Shown here piece by piece: positions 47,801-60,600 of a stretch of 64,000 nt of DNA. The first letter of the stretch is position 1. Each line of letters starts with the position of its first letter. The stretch comes from Aquila chrysaetos chrysaetos (lineage: Eukaryota; Chordata; Aves; Accipitriformes; Accipitridae): contig NC_044004.1 in NCBI RefSeq assembly GCF_900496995.4, positions 81,227,538 to 81,291,537 of the forward strand. The letters are read 5' to 3'. The translations under genes and the position numbers were made by a program. Below the pieces are notes generated by a model. That model saw only the letters and a list, made by a program, of their open reading frames with translations, was not told where the DNA came from and made no database searches.

Positions 47801-50800
47801 CTTCTACTGTACAGACCTTAAGACTTGCTCTCTGCTTCAGGGGAATAGTAGTGAAAATGTGCAAAGATTACTGTCATTGATCCACTTCTCTACTTTGGTT
47901 TACTCTCCAGATGAGAACTGGGAAACTAATTTAGCTTTGCTAAGGACATCAGAAGGGGGAAATTAAGCCTCCAAATGTTAATGCATTCCTCAAGCTCAGG
48001 TCAAATTGACTTTAGTGTCCCCGTGGTGATTTACATCCACAAAGACTCCGGCACTTGAATGTACAGTTGACCTTTAACAACTTAATGGTCTCTGCACCTT
48101 GAGACTGAAGGTAGGAGTAACGTAAAAGCCACTGGCTTAGCTTTGTGTCTTTCTCAATTAAAATAGGAAGGGAAATGATCTTGGAAAGTAGTATCATGAG
48201 CTCAGACTCAGGATGGAGGGTTTATTTGTTTGTTTATTTAAGAAAGCTCTGAAATATTTCTCTCGGCATCCAAGAAGCAAAGGACCTATGAAGTCATCAA
48301 GATACTCCCACCGGGAGTCCATTGCTTTAAAGTTTCCACTACAAACAAGTAAACAGAGCGGTGTAACAGTCAGCTAGCATTAAACAGCTGCCTTAGCTGG
48401 AACAGTTATCACAGTGTTTTTGCTGGAAACATCTGAACAACTTCCACACTAGTAAAATAGAAATAAATGTAGAAAATGCACAAAGAAGAGCCATCCCCAT
48501 GCAGTAAGGATAAGTTATTTTTCAATAGTAGCTGAACATTCCACATAGATTTTACTTAGTTCCTTGTTCTGCAAATTTCAAATTCCAGGTATCTAATAGA
48601 GACAACCATGATCTAGAAACTTGGAGGGGTAGGGAGAAAGAGAGCATAGTACATGCATGTAAAGTATTCACAAGTCTTGAACCCCTATACTTTATACAGA
48701 ATATTATCAGTCTATTACCTTTATGTAAATACTGTCCATAAAGGTCAAAGTCTAAAAAACTATGAAATTAGATTCTGTGGCCTGTCAGCATTTGCTTATA
48801 TTTAACTGGTTACTAGTGTTGTAATTATCATAATGAATTCCAGACTATTCATGATCATAACTTGCTTTCTGCATTTGGGATTAAATTCAACCAATTTATT
48901 CTAAAGAATTAGCTAGTCTTGTGGTAGAAAGTGATGAAATCTGTAGAATGTATTTCACAGACATTTCATGGCAGTTAGTGAGCTCGTGAGTTTATCTCCT
49001 AGAGAACTCCCCCCAAATCAGCATCTGCCTCTTATTTCCTTTGTTTTGCCGTGTTCAGTTTTTTCTGCTCTTGCACAGTCTAAATACAGTTTCAAAACAG
49101 TAATGTTGAGACACTTTTCCTATTGCTTTTAATGCCATTTCCTTCCATACAAGCACTGTCTTTTGCTCAGATTGCTTTGTTTTCCCATGAAGAGTCTGCA
49201 GGTCCTTTGAAAACAAAATACTTTCACTGAAAAAGTAGTATTGGCACATAATGGATCAATTAGGAAGGCATGTGACACAGAAAAGTGAACAAATCTTGAC
49301 CATTTTTGTAATAGTGAAGAACATCCCAATAATTAGAGGTTGATACTTCTTTGAAACATTTGTACAGTTTAAATCTTTTTACTTAAAATGGATTATTTTG
49401 CAGATCGCTTTTTAATGCATATCTCTTTGTATGGGTGCATATATGTATATTCAGAAGCATAGCTATGCCATAAATAGCATACACACACACATGTGGGAAA
49501 CACACCAAAGTCTCATGAAAAAAGACAGCAGCAGAGAGTTGAAGCAGGACTGCTCTATGTGCCTTGTAGCCAGCATATTGAATAATTTACTGAGGGGACT
49601 ACTGAAATAAGATGCATTGCTGTATGCCAGATATTTTCCTAAGAAGCATTATGTATCACTGAGGCTAATTCTTGATATTTTTTTGGTTCGGTATTTGTCA
49701 GATTAACAGCGTAGGAATTTTGTGCTTGGGTATATCATTGAAAAGCCCTAGCTGGGGAATCTGCCTGTTGCTTATGAATTCTTTATGAGAATTAACTTTG
49801 TATGAATATCATACTTTCTGTGTAGGCTTTGTCAAGAGGCAAACTGGTTTGCAATGTGTCGCAAATTCTGTTGCCTGTTCCCCGCAGGCTCAGCTTCTGT
49901 GTCGAGGAGAAGGGTGGAAGAATCTCTATTACAACAGCATCGCTTTAGAGAAAATTATGACTTCTAGCAAAATTAGTGTAGCAGGGGAGAAATTGGCCGG
50001 CTGGGAGTGGGGGTTGATCTCAAGATAGAGGAGGCTGTCAATGTTTAAGAAAGCGGAAGCTATTTACTAAAATAGCAGGGTGGGGGCAAGGACTTTTTCA
50101 GTTGGATCGAATAGGGGGAATTTAATGAAAGAGTTTAACAAGGGAGAGGAAAGAGAAGGGGAAGGAAATGTGTTGTGAACATAGTTCCCTGAGGACTCTC
50201 AAAGATGGAGTGAACTGAAGTATGGGGCACTGCCATTAGTCAGCGTGGTTTCCTTATTGTAGTTTACCTGTTTTAAAAGGAGAAGAACATGATACTTGAA
50301 TCATGGGAAAGGTGTGGGTATTTGTGTGTGCATGACATTTCTTTTGCAAAAGCAAAGTGTCGATCCCAGAAACCCGTCATTTTGAGAGTATGCTTTAACT
50401 ACTGCAGTATCTCCTGTGTCAGCACCAGCTTGTGAGTTTGGGGACAATTGGACGGCAGGGCTCCAGATCCACAAACTGGTAACAGAAACAATGCTCTGAA
50501 AAAGTGCCAGAGAGACAAAGAAAAGCAGCAGCGCTGCAGTGTACTGAGTACAGGCTAGCTTAAAGCAGAGGAGTGCAACACCCAAAGCTTCTGCAATAAA
50601 TTAGACTAGAGCTTCTGGTTCTGTGGAAAGAAGTTCAAGAATGAAATGGGAGTTACACAATTATTACAGATTGGCAGGCATGAAAGACATCTATGGTGCC
50701 TTCTAAGATCTTGGCCAGGAAGACATCATATAAAAACAGACTTTAAGTTATTTATGGACAGGCAGAGCCTAATGTTTCTAATTTTCTAGATAGCTCAGGA

Positions 50801-52257
50801 GGCCAATCAGATTGGCAGCACTAGCAGAATGTGTCAGGAAGTCCCAACTCCTACTACCACAAATTCACAGTATTGGTGGACCTAGCTCTCCTATTCATGA
50901 CTGAGAATTTAATCTATTCTCACACTCAGGGAGAAGTCATCTTTGGTTTACAGTATGCTGCTACATTTTATTTTTTAGTGTCAAACTGATATAAATGGAT
51001 TTGTCCTTGATTTTTGATACTTACTACTGCCCATGCTGAATTCATTTTCTAATCATATGGAGGCCATATGTATTCTTTACACATAGACTGTACTGCACTG
51101 CAGAATTTATTATCCTGTCCTTTAAATATACTGCTGTTACATGCTCAAAGTCCAGCATATTTATATGCTGTAGATATGTTTACCGCTAGCAAATTATGAG
51201 GCATTGTAAAAATTGTATTTATTCACGTAATTTTCTATAATCATTGTTAAATGGGGACACGTGAAAGCTTTCTGAGGAGGAGAAAAAAGTACCTCAGAAT
51301 ATCTGTGCTCCTGTCAATAGGTATTTTGACTAGCTCAGTTCATGGAGGGAAACATCTCATTGAACAGTTAGGCAAGGACAGAAAATGACTGCTGAACAAG
51401 AGCTTATCACTTCCTTTTGAGTGATCGCTCATAAACCTCTTTCACTGGAACTGCATAAGCGTCCTTGAGTTTTGGCCAGGGTACTTGCCGTCCACGCATA
51501 CTTACGCCTCTTACTCAGGAGATAAATGCTGAAGCGTGGGACTGTAGATGTTCCAGGAGAGAGCAGAGCCAGGCCCCATCATGTGTGTGCTGACGACTGA
51601 CTCTGTTGTTACAATATTAGTAATATCTCTGCTCAGTCATAGTCCGTATGCATATGGCATGATGGATGACCAGAAGGCAGACCGTCAGGCTTTCAGTATT
51701 GTGCATGCTGTGAGAACTGGTCCTGAGTCAGTGCTGTAGCACTTGTTCATGCTCAGAAAAAATGCAATCGTTCTGCTTTCTGGGGTTTGTATTATACGTA
51801 AGGGATACCGTGAAGGTCTGTGAGTTTGACTGCTAGCTTTAAAATAGTAGTGCCCAAATAATGGTTCACAGGCAGCACATTGCCTCTGAGGTCCTTTGAC
51901 ATTGCTCACAGCTACATGGAAATTGAAACATTAAAAAGGAGGCCAGCAGGGAGAGAAGTCCACGGTGTTGCTGTGTCATGTTTCTTGTTCGGTGTTGTTG
52001 CCTACTGGCCAAAGGAGGTGGGGGAACCGCTCTTAAACACTTGTGAAGCGAAACAGATGCCTTTCTCCTGTTTCAGCAGATTTAATAGTATGACCTCGTT
52101 AGTTTTTGACATGTGCACTTCAAAATATTTCCAGAGGAAATTGCTGCATGCATAGGAATATTTTCTGTTACAGTTATGTGCATGGGTGTCCCAGCGTAAG
52201 GGCCTGAGCGTTTCTTCCCCCTGCCCCACCTGATGCCTATCTCCTCCCTGCCTTCAG

Positions 52258-53659
52258 GTACCAGATACACACCGGCCTTCAGCACTCCATTATACGGCCA
52301 ACCCAGCCCAACTGCTTACCTCTGGATAACGTCACGCTACCTCAGAAGCTGAAGGAGGTTGGTTATTCAACGCATATGGTTGGCAAATGGCACCTGGGGT
52401 TTTATCGCAGAGAATGCATGCCCACGCAGAGAGGATTTGACACTTTCTTCGGCTCGCTCTTGGGCAGCGGCGACTATTACACTCACTTCAAATGTGACAG
52501 CCCTGGGATATGTGGCTATGACCTGTACGAGAACGACAATGCAGCTTGGGATCATGACAACGGCATCTACTCGACGCAGATGTACACACAAAAAGTACAA
52601 CAAATCTTAGCTTCTCATAACCCCAGGAAACCTATATTCTTATATATTGCTTACCAAGCTGTTCATTCGCCTCTTCAGGCACCGGGCAAGTATTTTGAAC
52701 ATTATCGATCGATAAATAACATCAACAGGCGAAGATATGCTGCGATGCTAGCTTGTTTGGATGAAGCCATAAACAATGTAACCCTTGCTTTAAAGAAGTA
52801 TGGTTACTATGGGAATAGCATTATCATATATTCTTCAGATAATGGTGGGCAGCCAATGGCTGGAGGAAGTAACTGGCCTCTCCGAGGAAGCAAAGGGACC
52901 TATTGGGAAGGAGGTATCCGTGCTGTCGGGTTTGTCCATAGCCCCCTTCTGAAAAACAAAGGGTCTGTGTGTAAGGAGCTTGTGCACATCACAGACTGGT
53001 TCCCCACTTTGATCACACTGGCAGAAGGGCAGATCGATGAAGATATCCAGCTGGATGGCTATGATATATGGGAAACCATTAGCGAAGGCAGACGCTCACC
53101 ACGGGTAGACATCTTGCACAACATTGACCCGATTTACACCAAAGCCAAAAATGGGTCCTGGGAAGCTGGCTATGGGATCTGGAACACTGCGATTCAATCT
53201 GCCATCAGAGTGAATCATTGGAAACTACTGACGGGAAATCCAGGATATAGTGACTGGGTACCTCCGCAGGCCTTCAGTAATGCGGGCCCCAACCGCTGGC
53301 ACAATGAACGCGTTTCTTGGTCAGCCGGAAAAACGGTGTGGCTTTTCAACATAACTGCTGATCCGTATGAACGAGTGGACCTCTCTGCAAGGTACCCAGA
53401 CGTAGTGAAGCAGTTGTTGCGGAGGCTTTCACAGTTCAATAAGACTGCGGTTCCTGTTCGATACCCACCTAAGGACCCTCGGAGTAACCCGAAGCTGAAT
53501 GGAGGAGTCTGGGGTCCGTGGTTTAAGGAGGACGAAAAGAAAAAGAAATCAGATAAAAGTAAAGGTGCGAATAAGCAAAAGAAGAACAAGAACAAGAAAA
53601 AAGCAAATCGGAAAAAAGGGCAATCGTTACATTGCCGTTCACGTCTTGCTGGTGGATAG
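52258..53659 (+). CDS. ARSJ: ARSJ coding exon 2 (catalytic remainder and basic tail, to stop)
   Basis: This exon completes codon 126 and encodes residues 127-592 plus the TAG stop. The acceptor is ...CCTTCAG before 52258; joining to exon 1 keeps frame and gives 1,779 nt in total. Visible sulfatase features are the second signature around GKWHLG (Lys169, His171), His262 in AVHSPL, Asp320 and Asn321 in SSDNGG, and Lys338 in GSKGTYW, which match the usual metal and sulfate-binding positions of type I sulfatases. His369 (HITDW) is also typical. N-X-S/T sequons occur at Asn150, Asn299, Asn424, Asn490 and Asn520. The C-terminal part is distinctive: PPKDPRSNP, then GGVWGPW, then a lysine-rich tail (about residues 550-581). 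That tail and the strong match to remembered human ARSJ separate it from ARSI and ARSB. There is no frameshift or premature stop, and the gene looks intact. A product starting at Met166 would lack the catalytic cysteine, so exon 2 alone is not a gene. Confidence 0.97.
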
Positions 53660-54490
53660 ACTCTAAGCACGCTCTTTTGCCCAGTCGAAGTCAGCTTGGC
53701 CCGACTTTCTTGAACTTCTGACAGAATACACTAGAAATGCTAGCTCTGCACTATGGATGAAAGTTGTCATCTTTTACTTTTTTTCTCTGATTTCACCAGC
53801 ACAAGATATCTCATCACTCTGCCTTAAGAGTATGTAAACATCCACATGACAAACTTTCTCCTCTGCGGGATGAATGGTGCTCACCCATCACAGCTACATT
53901 CCAGATAACAATGGCGATAATGCCTAAGTTCAGTAAACTCACTTTTGATGGACAAGTGGTGGTTCCTTGCCTAAATTTGTTGGAGTATTTGGACAGTATG
54001 GAGATGTTAGTGGCAGATGTTCTCAAACTGACAGATGTTTCGTAGAGAGAAAGGAAAAACAAAACTTGAGAACCTCTGTGGGTCAGTAAGTGTTAGTCAC
54101 CAACCTACGACATTTTTTGATACAACACAGCAAAATCATGAAGCCATCAGAGTAACTTTTTAGAGGTGCTGGGGAGGGGGGCATGATAGGAGGAAAGCTG
54201 CTTTGAATTAGATTTTGTCTATCTTACATAAATCAGAAGTATTTTAAAAATTTCCTAGATGTGCTAAGCTCCCCCCATTTGTAGTAAAACCAGAAGGTTG
54301 TTATTCAACACACATGAACAGCTAGCACGCGCCATGTATAATTTATTATAGGCGTAGACAAAAACACATCACCAAAGTGAATGTAATATTTAAACACTTT
54401 AAGATAACTATACAACAATATGTAAAAGACATAATTTATTTTACAGCACAATACTTATTTCTCTTCCATTAAAACTTTAATTACTGGGTG
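53660..54490 (+). other. ARSJ: Probable ARSJ 3' UTR (proximal form)
   Basis: Sequence following the ARSJ stop up to the first convincing poly(A) signal. No recognisable protein-coding frame. The last 160 bases are AT-rich and contain several TGTA words, as expected upstream of a cleavage site. The true end could lie further downstream. Confidence 0.5.
54468..54473 (+). terminator. Candidate polyadenylation signal (ATTAAA)
   Basis: ATTAAA lies 809 bases after the stop. TGTA motifs, the binding word of CFIm, occur upstream near 54337, 54383 and 54420. A G/T-rich stretch (TCCTAGGGTTGTTTGGAG then poly-T) begins about 40 bases downstream, which suits a CstF-binding element. This is the best-supported site I see for the ARSJ 3' end. 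Confidence 0.45.
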
Positions 54491-55430
54491 ATGCAGGGTA
54501 CCCCTTTGGGTCCTAGGGTTGTTTGGAGTTTTTTTCCTTTGATTTTTAATTTTATTTCCATTCTATCATTCAGAGTTTTATTTAACAGATCCATATCCTC
54601 AGAGTACTGTAAACCAAGAAAATACTGTATACACTGCTAGGATGAGAAAGAAGAATGATTCAGGTGCATCATTTCATTATGTATTTGCCTCCAATTATTT
54701 TGAATGTAACAAAGTGATTATTTAATTTAGTAGTCACGTGAATATTTTTCAGTTTCTGTACAGAAGCTAGGCCATCTTTATGTTTGGGGGGAAAATTCTA
54801 CTTTAAACCTTTTATTTATGTATCTATTAAAATAGTTTATTTTTATGGCATTCATAAAAGTAGTCTGCCTCTTTTTTGCATCAAAGATAGCAATTCTGTC
54901 CTTGTTTATTTTAAAAGAACTCAGTAGGCTTTTTTATTACTATTCTTTTTGGTGCAGGGATGATTTTATGACATTTTGCTTCTGAAACAGAATTTCTTCT
55001 TCCAATATGTATATAATTTGAGACATGGTTCAAACTTTGCCCTTTTCCAAGGTGTCTGCATGGATGATTAATGGAGGTACTGACTGCATATTCTTGGTGA
55101 TCTGTGATAATTGATACAATACATATGCACATATAAGCTTCAAGATGAATTATGTTAAGTAAAATTGATGATTCATGTGTTAAATAGCTATAACATATTT
55201 TGGTTAAACTTAAAATAAGCATGCTTTTCAACTACGCCTCACTGGACTCAGAAATCACATTTATATAAATGGATTACTGTTGAAAAATTAAACATTTTTA
55301 AAATCAGTGTACACTAAAATTTGAATCATGTGCAACGCTCCAACACCCCCTGACCTTTTTTGAAAAGAAACTAACTGCAGATATATACTGCCAAAACCTA
55401 GTAAATTGCATATTTTCAGCTATAAAGCAG

Positions 55431-55436
55431 AATAAA
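55431..55436 (+). terminator. Candidate distal polyadenylation signal (AATAAA)
   Basis: A canonical AATAAA about 1.8 kb after the stop codon. The downstream sequence is not clearly G/T-rich, so this is weaker than the hexamer suggests. Confidence 0.25.
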
Positions 55437-56254
55437 GCTGTCATTAACGAAAACTTACAAACAAGATAGCCGTATTTTAGAGTTACTTTTGAAATGAATA
55501 TACTGGGGGGAAGATAGAAATGGACTTCTTGAACAGTTACCTATAAGTAATAATTATAAAAGGATGATGCGTATCTGCATAAGTGTTTAATATTGTCACT
55601 GTTATTTTTCACATTGTGTGGTCCTTAAGAGGAATAATTAATTTTCTTAGAAATCTGTCTAGCTTTACTTAAGATCCAGACTATTCAATGAGTCATCAGG
55701 AACTCAAATGTTCTCTAATTTCTCACTTTTTAAAAAAATGTACAACTGATGACCTTAAAAGAAATGATAATAATGTCTTGAGGTATTATACTCCTAAATG
55801 AGATGTATGAAATTCATGTCTTTGAGAAAATACATGGGTTTTTTGTCTCTGAGAAAAAGTGAGGCTTTTTAAGTTAGTATGCATCAGCTGTCAATACACA
55901 GATTATGTACAAATTGGACAAATGTAGAAATGATTACTTTTTATGATGTACGTTTTCTGGTTTGGGAAAGAATCTACATTTCGGCAATAAACATTAGGAG
56001 AGAAGTGAAGGAAGCAGGAGCTGATTTTGAAACATTATACTGGCTAGTTTACAACTTAACTCATAAATCATGATGTTTATGTTTGAAATAACCCTGTGTT
56101 GCACACTGAGTTCAGCACTGGCAAGAAATAGGAATGTTTCTGACTTTCCAAGGTCATTTAAAAAAGGCCAAAATTAGATGTGTAAGCTAAACTATACATA
56201 AAGAAGGACTAAGATATTTTCAGTTATTTTGGCATAATAGAAACAAGGCACTGT

Positions 56255-56260
56255 AATAAA
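56255..56260 (+). terminator. Candidate distal polyadenylation signal (AATAAA)
   Basis: A canonical AATAAA about 2.6 kb after the stop codon, followed within about 50 bases by a G/T-rich stretch (GTTTTATGGTTGCTTTGGC). It could end a long 3' UTR isoform of ARSJ. Confidence 0.3.
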
Positions 56261-56299
56261 GTGTTATCCTGCTAGAATCAATGATCGCCCTTTTCTATG

Positions 56300-57635
56300 A
56301 AAGTTTTATGGTTGCTTTGGCTTTTATTGGACTGAAGCAACCAGAGAGCGTTATTCTCTGACAACATTTTATTCTATAATTATTTATATCTGTTCTCTCT
56401 CAGGCAAAATGGGAGTCCTTGAAAGTAATCGGTGCAAAGGAGAACAGTGGATCAGTTCTTGCATGCCTGTATATTAAATAGATGTGCCGCAAGAGTAAGT
56501 GTTTGTAGAGTACACAACGGGAGTACATTTTCTAAGGCTGCACTGGCTCCTAGTTAGGCAGATTCCCTTGAAATTGATACTCTGATCTGGTATAGGGCAA
56601 AAGTTGGATTTAGAGTGGTTAGAAAATACCTACAATTTGGAAGCCTTCCTGAATCTTTTGCTGAAAAGACTCTGATGTGAAAGTACTGTGTTGCAATTTT
56701 CCTCTCTGCTCTCACGCAATACTTCTTTTTTTACTCCAGCAGTACAATGGTCACTAGTTTTTGGTGATACCATATAGTTCTCAAACCTGACTTTCTGTTT
56801 ACAGAGTTGTAAGCAGTTCATGCATTCTCACAGCAGGATTTCACAGGTTATTTATGTCTCAGAATGTGTTACGTGCCCAATCTCAGGGAAGGTATGATAG
56901 GTAAACACTGCAAACAGTTCAAAAAAGGCTACTAGACCACAGTCCTATACTCTGGAGGAAAACCAACAGTCCTCCTAATTACTGGGCAGACAGCGAGGGA
57001 GTTTATCACCTTACTCAGGTGGATGTATTTGTGCAAAGGCACTCTGAAAACCAATTGATATTTGTAAGTCAGTAACTGGTCTCTCTAGCCACATTTTTAA
57101 GAGATCTGGAATAAGACTGGGTGGAGGAGGAAAGGCAGGGAGGATTTACTGATTATTTTTAAGTTGTCTCAAGCCTTCTATTCTCCACATGCTATATGGG
57201 TAAAGAAAAAGGCAGGTCTGATAGTAACTCTCTGATCTGGTCTTAGTGACATCCACACCTTTGGGAGGACCAGCCTGAGCAGGGAGACAGTATTTCTTCC
57301 TTTTCCATGTATTGTCGATAGCTGTGATCCTGGATCATCATTTCTACACCAAAGCAACCAAAGCAACCTGAAGAGTGAGAAGGGTAACTGCGGGGAAGAG
57401 AGGAAGAAAGAAACACTTGAGAAAGAAAAACAACCAAAACAAACCAGAAGCAAGAAAGCCTTGCCTTGTGATCTGTGCTACCTGAACATAGTATATCATG
57501 CTGAATTGCTTTTAAAAATCTTGTAAGTGTGAAAAATATTTGTGTTGTCCTTTTCAGGTTTTCTCAATTTTACTGTAAAGCTCTTTGAATTACTTTTTTA
57601 AGGGTTAGAGAATTTTATCATGTTAACTTTTTATT

Positions 57636-57667
<32 letters not shown>

Positions 57668-60600
57668 GTTGTTGTTATTTAGCTTGACATAAAGTTGGAG
57701 ACAAAACACTATCCTGGCTACAGGTAAAGACCAGTGGAAGGAAGTGCCAAGAATGGTAAGTAAATCTAAAATGGCAGTCTTTATGTATGGGTCATGTTGT
57801 AAGACTTGAGGGAGAGTCCACATGGTTGTGAAGCTCAGTCACGGAATATGAGCTATCATAACTAATGGAGTCATTAGTGTCTGGAGACATCCAAAAGGTT
57901 CCTCTGTCTGCTGGGACATGAGGCTTTTTGGAAAGTGAATTAGGCCATTAAACCCAGCAACTTTCTCTTTCTCCCTGGAAGTAATGGGTGCTGATTGGAT
58001 TTCAAGCTGATGAAAGCGCGCTCATGTTTCTGTTCGTGCAGGATTGTACATAATGGGTTATCTGAGGTATCGTCTAGACAACATTGAAACTTAAGGTTTT
58101 GTGATCACACTGCACAGAATAAGCTTCTTTTTCTTTCTCTGTTTCATGCACTGCACGTTCAGCTACCAACACTCACACTTTTACACAGCCATCTACATTT
58201 TGGAAGTTGCCTTTTAGAAAGAACATTAGCTTTCTTCAACAGAAAGTGAGACAGCAGCAAAAGTGAGACCATATGAGGTCCGATACCAAGCTGCAGCATT
58301 TAGGGAATAAACTAGGAATGGGCTTGCTGTTCAAATTTCTTTTAATTGAAGGAGTTTTGGATTTGGTTGACAGCAAAGAATAAGAGTAGTTTCCACAATG
58401 CAACTAGACAAGAGGAAGGAGTATGTCTGCATTCTCCTTAAACTACAAGGAGATACTGATTCCTCCCAGTGGCATTCTTTAGTGCAAATGGGGGTGCTGG
58501 ATCTACCAGCTTCTACTCCAAAGGTCGTTCAGAAAATCTCTGAAGAAAGAAAAAGAAAGGTAGAAAATAACGTATGGTAAGTTTTATAGGGCTTTATTTT
58601 ATTTTTCCAGATACGGAGATCTATGAACAAAGGATTGTACCTTTGCTGACTGTTGTGCATGATACAGAAGTCCTGGAAAAAATACTTGGTAATTTTCAGT
58701 ATGTAACATTCACAGACTAACTAGAGGTGCCTTTTTTCATCTTGCTTTAAACCCAGTGACTATTCATCAGCAATGTTCAAGCAAAGCAGGTAAAATCTAG
58801 TTTACTTCATACTACATATACTATAAATTATACTATCAATGTTAGGTCCGCTTGTCCAAAAGATAACATTAGCTCAGAGAAAGATGGTGGAATATACAAT
58901 ATACCTGTTGACTACTGACTTAATGAACTGTACTCTCAGGACAGCAGTAACTTTTCTTTTGCTGCTGTCAATCTTTTATTTTCTCATTTCCAAGAACAGG
59001 CAGAGAACGCGTATTCCCACAGAATGTGGAACATATGTCAAGATCTTGATGAAGTGGAGGGGTTGTGTGAAAGGCAGGCCAGTGTGAAAATACAAAAATG
59101 TTCTCTTTCCCTGAATTATGCTTGTTTTCACCTCTGCCAAGCAAGTTAATAATAATAAATACAGTTAACAGCATGAAAGAGGATCTAATTAAGTGCCTGG
59201 ATTTGAATTAATGTTGCAACGAAGGTATATTCCATGATACGGTTAAAAGTTATTTCATAAATTCCATTCGTTTCAATTATAATCAGGTCAACGTTGCTAA
59301 AGTTTAGCTTGCAACTGAAGTAACAGAACTGATTAATGACTGTTATTGTGAATTTCCATAACAAGTGGAGAACAGGGTCCTGAAATGTCATACCAACATA
59401 GCCTGAAAAATGTATTTTTAAAATTCCTTATGAACATCGGAGTCTGAGTAAAAGTCAAGTATTTAATCACCTAAAATTAGTGCAGTCTGTGATGTTTGTT
59501 GTCATTCCCTAGATTTGCTTCAAAAGATCACTTTTGAGAATTACTTGGCAAGGCCATGTTTATTCCTCCTTTAAATGCAGCTTTGCTTCGGCTAGTTAAG
59601 ATTAGCCAGCACTGAACTGCATGCAGGAGAAAGTCAAAGGGGCTCTAAAAGAAGGAATGGTTCTTCATTATAAGTATATAGAGCGCAGTTTGGAAAAGGG
59701 CATCACTAGTATCAGAATCCAGTACATTTGGACAGGTTTGCCAAAATCTAATGCAATAGATGTAATATAGGTTTAACAGCAAATAGATCTAATGCAAAAT
59801 CTAATGCAATTCATTCTTTTTTGATAACCAAGTTATATTTTTATTTTTCTAAGATGGCTGGAGAAGGAGGGGAAACATGGCCCTGTGAGAAAATGAAGAG
59901 TACCAACCTGTGACTGGTATCATACATGGAATGAAGAAATTGCAAGTTGCTTAAAAGTGAGGAGAGTGAACTGAATGTCAGTAAAGAAATACTTCATCTA
60001 TCATCATCTGTTTTTCTTCTAAAAAACCCCAACCTTCAAAGCTCTGAATATTGGCAAAACTTCAAGGCCAAGGGTGTAACTAGTAATGTCTTACCTTTGG
60101 GCAACTCTCTTAATTCTTCCTCTGACAGCATACCTGTTTTATAGTGATTGGTTCCAGTTTTATTTGGGTTTTCATTAGCAGATTTCATTACATTTTATCA
60201 CTCTGGATGGAGTGAACATAGTTAGTGTTGATAAAGAGCATACTGGAGCTTTTTGGTAGGTGTTGTTTATCTTTACCAAATTGTTTAGGCTCTCAAGTAA
60301 TCGCTAAGCAATCTCTTAGCAAGACCTATTTCTAATTACGCTTAAATAATTGATCTCTTATTACTGTGTAGCTATGGAGGATTTGAAAATTAATCATCTC
60401 CATTCTGTTTGGACAGTAGAGGAAAGTATCTGCAGTTAATAAATGTTAACCTCCACAAAGAAGGGTTTGCAGAGTTACAGAGGGAGTGCACAGCCCTGGC
60501 CTTCAGCCCAGATGACTTCAGCAGCTCACAACCTTTTGTCTTTAAACATGATTTCTTTGAGTTTTTTAATGCCACTAGATTTTTTTTTTCCTTCTCTTTG

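Larger units (their letters stand above)
27210..52170. other. Long intron interval, no gene recognised
   Basis: About 25 kb of mainly unique-looking AT-rich intron before exon 2. It holds simple repeats, MIR-like fragments near 31.4 and 36.4 kb, a CpG-containing patch at about 30.97-31.13 kb, candidate recursive splice junctions at 35340 and 41109, and possible conserved non-coding DNA near 46.4-46.6 kb. I find no exon, tRNA or other RNA gene on either strand. Confidence 0.55.
9118..52257 (+). other. ARSJ: ARSJ intron 1 (43,140 bp, phase 2)
   Basis: The intron runs from GTAAGT at 9118 to a CCTTCAG acceptor at 52257. It splits the Lys126 codon after its second base, 11 residues after the catalytic Cys115. 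I see no coding exon inside it: open frames are short, end at random and lack family features on both strands. It contains CR1 LINE and MIR-like SINE remnants, simple repeats, a small CpG-rich patch (about 11.9-12.1 kb) and otherwise AT-rich unique DNA. The last 90 bases form an interrupted pyrimidine tract. A single very long intron just after the sulfatase signature is what I recall for vertebrate ARSJ, whereas the paralogue ARSI has a short one. Confidence 0.93.

Noticed and set aside
52376-53659. Treating exon 2 as a stand-alone gene starting at Met166
   Set aside because: The product would lack the signal sequence, the DDQ metal site and the catalytic cysteine, all of which are in exon 1 and join in frame.
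53215-53670. 151-codon minus-strand frame opposite ARSJ exon 2
   Set aside because: It is the antisense shadow of ARSJ coding sequence; the Phe-rich part is the complement of the lysine tail.
57623-57823. Minus-strand frame with a threonine run
   Set aside because: The run is the complement of the (TTG)n microsatellite; the rest is short and featureless.
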